From an uncultured Treponema sp. (GTDB lineage Bacteria; Spirochaetota; Spirochaetia; Treponematales; Treponemataceae): DNA of 64,000 bases. Location: contig CAMVDX010000013.1 in assembly GCA_947166355.1 (NCBI GenBank), positions 1 to 64,000 on the forward strand, in the 5' to 3' direction. Below are positions 60,356 to 64,000 of the stretch, one piece after another. The notes beneath the pieces are model-generated. The model was given only the letters and a program-made list of their open reading frames with translations. It made no database searches and was not told where the DNA came from. Positions within the stretch are counted from its first letter, which is position 1. Every line of letters starts with the position of its first letter. Both the position numbers and the translations under genes were made by a program.

Positions 60356-60400
60356 ATTTTTATTATAGTAGAAAACGTTAAAAAATGATACTATATAATT

Positions 60401-60682
60401 ATGATTTGCTGGAAATGCCGTAAAGAAACCGGAATTGAAAAGCCTGTGCGCGGAGATGAATGTCCGTTATGCCATGCAGATTTGCATGTTTGTAAGGCGT
60501 GTGAATTTTATGAAAGCGGGGCACATAATGACTGTCGCGAGACCTCGGCTGAGTTTGTGGGCGACAAGGAACGCAGAAACTTCTGTGATTATTTCCGAGC
60601 CGGCACAAAAACTGTGGCAGAATCTGGTGGAGTTGATAAAGCGGCAGCTGCCCGAGATGCTTTTAATTCTTTGTTTAATTAA
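60401..60682 (+). CDS. small zinc-ribbon protein
   Basis: The product has 93 residues. Two CxxC pairs at the N-terminus (MICWKCRK and ECPLCHADLHVCKACEFYE) suggest a zinc ribbon, followed by the conserved-looking GAHNDCRE and RRNFCDYF. The function is unknown; proteins of this sort often support nucleic-acid or protein binding. TATAAT/TACTAT sequences lie directly before the ATG and no ribosome-binding site is visible. Confidence 0.75.
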   Translation: MICWKCRKETGIEKPVRGDECPLCHADLHVCKACEFYESGAHNDCRETSAEFVGDKERRNFCDYFRAGTKTVAESGGVDKAAAARDAFNSLFN

Positions 60683-60685
60683 TGA

Positions 60686-60768
60686 ATGGATTGCTTCGTC
60701 GCTGCGCTCCTCGCAATGACAATCATTGCAGTACTTTTGTCATTGCGAGCGAAGCGAAGCAATCCATG
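60686..60768. repeat. REP-like repeats between the zinc-ribbon gene and murI
   Basis: Facing full copies, GGATTGCTTCGTCGCTGCGC to CTCGCAATGACAA and GTCATTGCGAGCGAAGCGAA to GCAATCC, form one large dyad just before murI. Confidence 0.88.
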
Positions 60769-60780
60769 TATTAGGAAATT

Positions 60781-61692
60781 ATGACTGACTTTGTATTTAT
60801 TGATTCCGGCGTTGGCGGAATTCCTTATATGACGACTCTTTTACAGCGTGCTCCGGATGCAGAGTGTGTCTATGTTGCAGATACCGCAAATTTTCCTTAT
60901 GGAGAAAAGTCACACGAAAATGTTGTAAAATGTGTTACAGAGCTTGTTGAAAAAATCCGCCGGAAGTTTGCTCCAAAGGTAATTGTTGTTGCCTGCAATA
61001 CTATGAGTGTGAATGCACTTGAAGCTTTGCGTGAGACTTTCCAAGATGTGAAGTTTGTAGGAACTGTTCCGGCCATTAAGCTTGCGTCTTCTGTTTCTGA
61101 AAAGCGCCGCCTTGGCCTTCTTGCAACTCATGCTACCTGCGAAAATCCGTATAATATTGAACTGAAAAATAAATTTGCCGGAGACTGTACTCTGGTAAAT
61201 CGTGCAGACCCCCAGCTTATTTCTTTTATTGAACACAACGCTTTTACTGCCAGCCGTGAAGAGTGTCTTGAAGCTGTAAAGCCCGCGGTGAATTTTTTCC
61301 GACAGGAAAACTGCGACGTTATAATTCTTGGCTGTACTCATTTTTTGAATTTTACAGAGGTCTTTGAAGAAGCCTGCAAACCGGATATAAAAGTTGTAGA
61401 TTCTGTGGATGGGGTAGTGAGACACGCCCTTACGGTGGTAGAGTCAGCCAATACGGTGGTTGAGTGCTCGCGGAGCGAGTGTATCGAAACCACAGATAAC
61501 AACGGGGGCGATACGGGGGTGTCCCCCGTTAGAAGGGGTAGCGAGCAACGAAGTGCGAGCGAGGGGGAGACTTCCCCCTCCCAAAAGCCAAAGCTCTTTA
61601 TAACCGGCTTTCGTGACAGAGAGGAAGAAAATCAGTATAATGTGCTGTGTTCACGTTTTGGAATTCAATTCGGCGGTTTGCTGAGTAAATAG
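60781..61692 (+). CDS. murI: glutamate racemase with repeat-derived insert
   Basis: This 303-residue enzyme makes D-glutamate for peptidoglycan. The conserved N-terminal FIDSGVGGIPYMTTLL, catalytic Cys in VVACNTMSV and second Cys in LGCTHFLNF are present. Residues about 225-268 (from VVECSRSECIETTD to SEGETSPSQ) are not racemase sequence: the DNA is two repeat elements, one also present at 15097-15133, the other a GC-rich dyad with GGGGGTGTCCCCC. The frame is kept and the final strand-helix unit (KPKLFITGFRDREEENQY) follows. The insert falls near the C-terminus, away from both Cys, so activity may survive. AGGAAATT precedes the ATG, and purC follows 9 bases later. Confidence 0.9.
   Translation: MTDFVFIDSGVGGIPYMTTLLQRAPDAECVYVADTANFPYGEKSHENVVKCVTELVEKIRRKFAPKVIVVACNTMSVNALEALRETFQDVKFVGTVPAIKLASSVSEKRRLGLLATHATCENPYNIELKNKFAGDCTLVNRADPQLISFIEHNAFTASREECLEAVKPAVNFFRQENCDVIILGCTHFLNFTEVFEEACKPDIKVVDSVDGVVRHALTVVESANTVVECSRSECIETTDNNGGDTGVSPVRRGSEQRSASEGETSPSQKPKLFITGFRDREEENQYNVLCSRFGIQFGGLLSK
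61455..61582. repeat. two repeat elements inside murI
   Basis: Element A (61455-61493) starts GGTGGTTGAGTGCTCGCGG and ends GTATCGAAACCAC. Element B (about 61504-61582) starts GGGGGCGATACGGGGGTGT and ends GACTTCCCCCTCCC, with inverted ends. Together they add about 43 codons without breaking the frame. Confidence 0.8.
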
Positions 61693-61701
61693 AGGTATAA
61701 A

Positions 61702-62547
61702 ATGAAGAAAATTATTTCTGGTAAGGTTCGGGAAGTTTATGATCTTGAAGATGGTCGCATGGTAATTGTTACAACAGACAGAATTTCTGCTTTTGACGTT
61801 ATTCTGCCAACTATGATTACCGACAAGGGTAAGGTGCTCAACGCTCTTGCTAACTTCTGGTTTGATTACACTAAGGACATTGTTAAGAATCACATGATTT
61901 CAAGTGATTTGAAGGATATGCCAGCTGAGTTCCAGAAGCCTGAGTTTGAAGGACGCACTATTCTTGTAAAGAAGCTTAAGATGATTCCTTACGAAGTAAT
62001 TGTTCGCGGATATATGTTTGGTTCTATGTACGAGGCTTATAAGAAGGGCGAGCCTTTCCTTGGTCATAAGTTTACAAAGGAATACAAGCAGGCTGAAAAG
62101 CTCGACGAGCCAATCGTAACTCCTTCTACTAAGGCTGCCGAAGGTCACGACATTAACGTTACGTTGCAGTATATGAAAGATGACCTTGGCGAAGAGCTTG
62201 GAACTAAGATAGAAAAGGCTGCTCTTGCAATTTACAAGAAGTGCTATGAGCACGCTAAGGCAAACGGAATTATCATTGCTGATACTAAGTTTGAATTTGG
62301 TCTTGATGAGAATGGCGAGCTTGTACTAGGGGACGAAGTTTTGACTCCGGACAGCTCACGCTTCTGGGATGCTTCTAAGTACGAAGTTGGCGGAAGCCCT
62401 GCAAGCTACGACAAGCAGTTTGTTCGTGACTGGCTTAAAGAGCATAATCTTGCCGGCGATCCTAACATCAAAGAAATCCCTGCTGATGTAGTTGCTAAGA
62501 CTGCCGCTATCTACAAAGAGTGCCAGGACCGCATTTGTCATAAGTAA
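61702..62547 (+). CDS. purC: phosphoribosylaminoimidazole-succinocarboxamide synthase
   Basis: This 281-residue SAICAR synthase joins aspartate to CAIR in purine synthesis. Family signatures are GKVREVYDLEDG at the N-terminus, DRISAFDVILPT, VIVRGYMFGSMYEAYKKGE, IIIADTKFEFG and DEVLTPDSSRFWD. It follows murI by 9 bases with AGAGGTATAAA as ribosome-binding site, so it may be co-transcribed. No other pur genes are nearby. Confidence 0.95.
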   Translation: MKKIISGKVREVYDLEDGRMVIVTTDRISAFDVILPTMITDKGKVLNALANFWFDYTKDIVKNHMISSDLKDMPAEFQKPEFEGRTILVKKLKMIPYEVIVRGYMFGSMYEAYKKGEPFLGHKFTKEYKQAEKLDEPIVTPSTKAAEGHDINVTLQYMKDDLGEELGTKIEKAALAIYKKCYEHAKANGIIIADTKFEFGLDENGELVLGDEVLTPDSSRFWDASKYEVGGSPASYDKQFVRDWLKEHNLAGDPNIKEIPADVVAKTAAIYKECQDRICHK

Positions 62548-62553
62548 TTTTTT

Positions 62554-62641
62554 AAGCGGTTAGCAGTTAGCTATTAGCGGTTAGCAGCAATAAAAGCTAA
62601 TAGCTAATAGCTAGTAGCTAATACCAAACAGCTAACAGCTT
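62554..62641. repeat. AGCTATT/GCGGTTAGCAG heptad tract downstream of purC
   Basis: Units such as GGTTAGCAG, TTAGCTATT and their complements AATAGCTAATAGCTAGTAGC repeat over 88 bases. The left half is broadly complementary to the right half, so the whole can fold into one long imperfect hairpin. No T-run follows. Confidence 0.8.
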
Positions 62642-62831
62642 GAAAAAGAATCGTAAAAAATCTAACAAATTTCATAAATTTTCCAACATATTTACAAAGA
62701 ATTCTACAAATCTACCTTCAAAAACCTAAAAATTCATAAATAAATTCCGAAATTTCTTCATTCAAAAATCCTTCTGGCTGGCTTATATTTACAGTGTAAT
62801 CTAAAAAAGCATCTATTAGGAGGAAAATTAG

Positions 62832-63794
62832 ATGAAAAAGAGCGTAATTGTTGCTGTTGCACTTATGTGTGCTGCTTCATTATTCATTTCCTGCTCAAAG
62901 AAAGCAGAGAAAAAGAGTGACGGAACTATCAAAATCGGTATTATCAACAATCCACCTTCAGAGTCTGGATATCGTGCTGCAAACGTAAAGGATTTTGAAT
63001 CAGTATTTACTGCAGCTAAAGGCTATAAAGTTTCTACTTTCTACAGTCTTAAGAATGATGAGCAGTTGAATGCTGCTTCACAGTTTATTACTGATGGTGT
63101 TGATTATATTCTTCTTTCTGCTGCTGCAACAGACGGATGGACTTCTGTTCTTAAAAAGGCTCAGTCAAATGGAATTAAAGTATTCCTCTTTGACCGTATG
63201 ATTAATGTTTCTGATGATTTGTATGAAGCTGCTGTTGTTTCTGACATGGCTAAAGAAGGTGAGACTGCTGTAAACTGGCTTAAGGCTCAGAATCTTCCAG
63301 CTTATAATGTAGTTCATATCCAGGGAGCTATGGGTTCAGATGCTCAGATTGGACGTACAGGCGCTTTGGATGCTGAATTTGCTAAGGGAACAATGAAGAA
63401 GGTTGTTCAGCAGACAGCTACATGGGACGAAGCTGAAGCAAAGAAAATTGTTGAATCTGTAATCAACTCTGGTGAAGATTTCAATGTAATCTATGCTGAA
63501 AATGATGGTATGGCTAAGGGTGCTGTTGCTGCTCTCGACGAAGCTGGTATTACACACGGTGTAAACGGAAAAGTTGTTGTAATGGGCTTTGACTGTAACA
63601 AGTGGGCTCTCCGCGAGCTTCTTGCAGGCAACTGGAACTATGATGGACAGTGTTCTCCATTCCAGGCTTCTGTAATTGAAAACATGATTAAGAGCGGAAA
63701 TGTTCCTTCAAAGAAGATTATTTCTGATGAAAAGGGATTTGATGCAAAGAAAATTACACAGGCTGATATTGATACATATGGTCTTGGTGACTAA
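62832..63794 (+). CDS. sugar ABC transporter substrate-binding lipoprotein
   Basis: The product has 320 residues and begins with a lipobox signal peptide (LFISC). It is a type I periplasmic-binding protein of the ribose/galactose class: IKIGIINNPPSESGYRAANV, the hinge strand KVFLFDRMINV, VVHIQGAMGSDAQIGRTGAL and IYAENDGMAKGAVAAL match. The sugar cannot be fixed from sequence. GGAGG lies 8 bases before the ATG. An attenuating terminator separates it from the ATPase gene that starts at 63951. Confidence 0.9.
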   Translation: MKKSVIVAVALMCAASLFISCSKKAEKKSDGTIKIGIINNPPSESGYRAANVKDFESVFTAAKGYKVSTFYSLKNDEQLNAASQFITDGVDYILLSAAATDGWTSVLKKAQSNGIKVFLFDRMINVSDDLYEAAVVSDMAKEGETAVNWLKAQNLPAYNVVHIQGAMGSDAQIGRTGALDAEFAKGTMKKVVQQTATWDEAEAKKIVESVINSGEDFNVIYAENDGMAKGAVAALDEAGITHGVNGKVVVMGFDCNKWALRELLAGNWNYDGQCSPFQASVIENMIKSGNVPSKKIISDEKGFDAKKITQADIDTYGLGD

Positions 63795-63824
63795 TATCCT
63801 GAACCTCTTGTAAAACGGATATTG

Positions 63825-63867
63825 CGGCGTAAAGTGTGTAAAGTGCATATTTTACGCCGTTTTTTTT
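63825..63867 (+). terminator. intrinsic terminator between binding protein and ATPase genes
   Basis: CGGCGTAAA (63825-63833) and TTTACGCCG (63851-63859) form a perfect 9-base-pair stem followed by eight T. Its place inside the transporter operon suggests partial termination, giving more binding protein than ATPase. Confidence 0.85.
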
Positions 63868-63878
63868 GAAGACTTACG

Positions 63879-63938
63879 TCATTCCGAACTTGTTTCGGAA
63901 TCTAAAAAAGGATCCTGAAACAAATTCAGGATGACAAA
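63879..63938. repeat. GTCATTCCGAAC-type repeat, short copy
   Basis: GTCATTCCGAACTTGTTTCG and its partner end GGATCCTGAAACAAATTCAG then GATGAC form a compact dyad between the terminator and the ATPase start. A longer copy is at 53028-53165. Confidence 0.85.
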
Positions 63939-63950
63939 GGTACAATTAAT

Positions 63951-64000
63951 ATGGAAAATAATGTTGTTTTATCTATGCGTGGAATTTACAAGGAATTCCC
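63951..64000 (+). CDS. sugar ABC transporter ATP-binding protein, N-terminal fragment
   Basis: The first 16 residues read MENNVVLSMRGIYKEF, the typical opening of the duplicated-ATPase subunits of sugar importers of the MglA/RbsA/XylG class, and the position after a binding-protein gene supports it. The gene runs off the right edge. Confidence 0.7.
   Translation, partial: MENNVVLSMRGIYKEF

Noticed and set aside
1..64000. tRNA and rRNA genes
   Set aside because: I looked for TTCGA-type T-arm signatures with flanking stems and for conserved rRNA segments and saw none; a dedicated scan could still find one I missed.

Overview
The window looks like chromosomal DNA of a Treponema-type spirochaete, probably a saccharolytic gut or rumen species. 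The evidence is the mix of content: a large set of treponeme-style lipoproteins and beta-helix surface proteins, paired class III nucleotide cyclases and FecR proteins, GH36 and GH43 glycosidases, a complete Gram-negative-style potABCD transporter, a MurE whose amino-acid specificity motif is not the meso-DAP type, and dozens of copies of a REP-like dyad (halves GTCATTGCGAGG and CCTCGCAATGAC) in almost every intergenic gap. The assignment to genus is inference.

Layout. 1-5.9 kb: cell-wall genes (ddl, murE), queD, a small lipoprotein, a PD-(D/E)XK-like protein with a very regular palindrome array upstream, and hisF/hisH. 6-14 kb: GH43 glycosidase, RecQ-like helicase, OmpA-like protein, a Holliday-junction-resolvase-like membrane protein, and a GGDEF/EAL protein. 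14-18.2 kb: polyamine transporter potABCD on the minus strand. 18.6-39.5 kb: a long plus-strand surface and signalling block (cyclase, FecR protein, barrel protein, four lipoproteins, three of them large or part-paralogous), interrupted at 30.7-31.0 kb by a candidate type I toxin-antitoxin locus. 39.7-42 kb: small membrane protein, rplM-rpsI, recX. 42.3-46.7 kb: GH36 alpha-galactosidase and a type II restriction-modification pair of the Eco47II/Sau96I kind. 46.8-64 kb: exonuclease, DUF368 lipid-carrier transporter, a second cyclase-FecR pair, thrA, ilvH, a putative metalloprotease, MBL-fold and pentapeptide proteins, zinc-ribbon protein, murI, purC, and the start of a sugar ABC transporter.

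How it works together. murE, ddl, murI, the DUF368 protein and the OmpA-like protein serve the envelope. The cyclase-FecR pairs look like envelope sensors, and the first pair leads directly into a set of surface proteins. potABCD and the sugar-binding lipoprotein are uptake systems with regulatory RNA-like elements between genes. Many single genes have a TATAAT-like box ending 5-13 bases before the start codon and no Shine-Dalgarno sequence, which suggests leaderless transcripts are common.

The strongest unexplained signals are (a) ten copies of a 9-base word in strictly alternating orientation, spaced 29 and 45 bases, at 3.9-4.25 kb; (b) a 33-residue amphipathic peptide gene with a convergent small RNA and a possible 5'-3' mRNA lock at 30.7-31.0 kb; and (c) repeat elements that have become in-frame protein sequence in three genes. 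All functions are read from sequence alone; no database search was possible.
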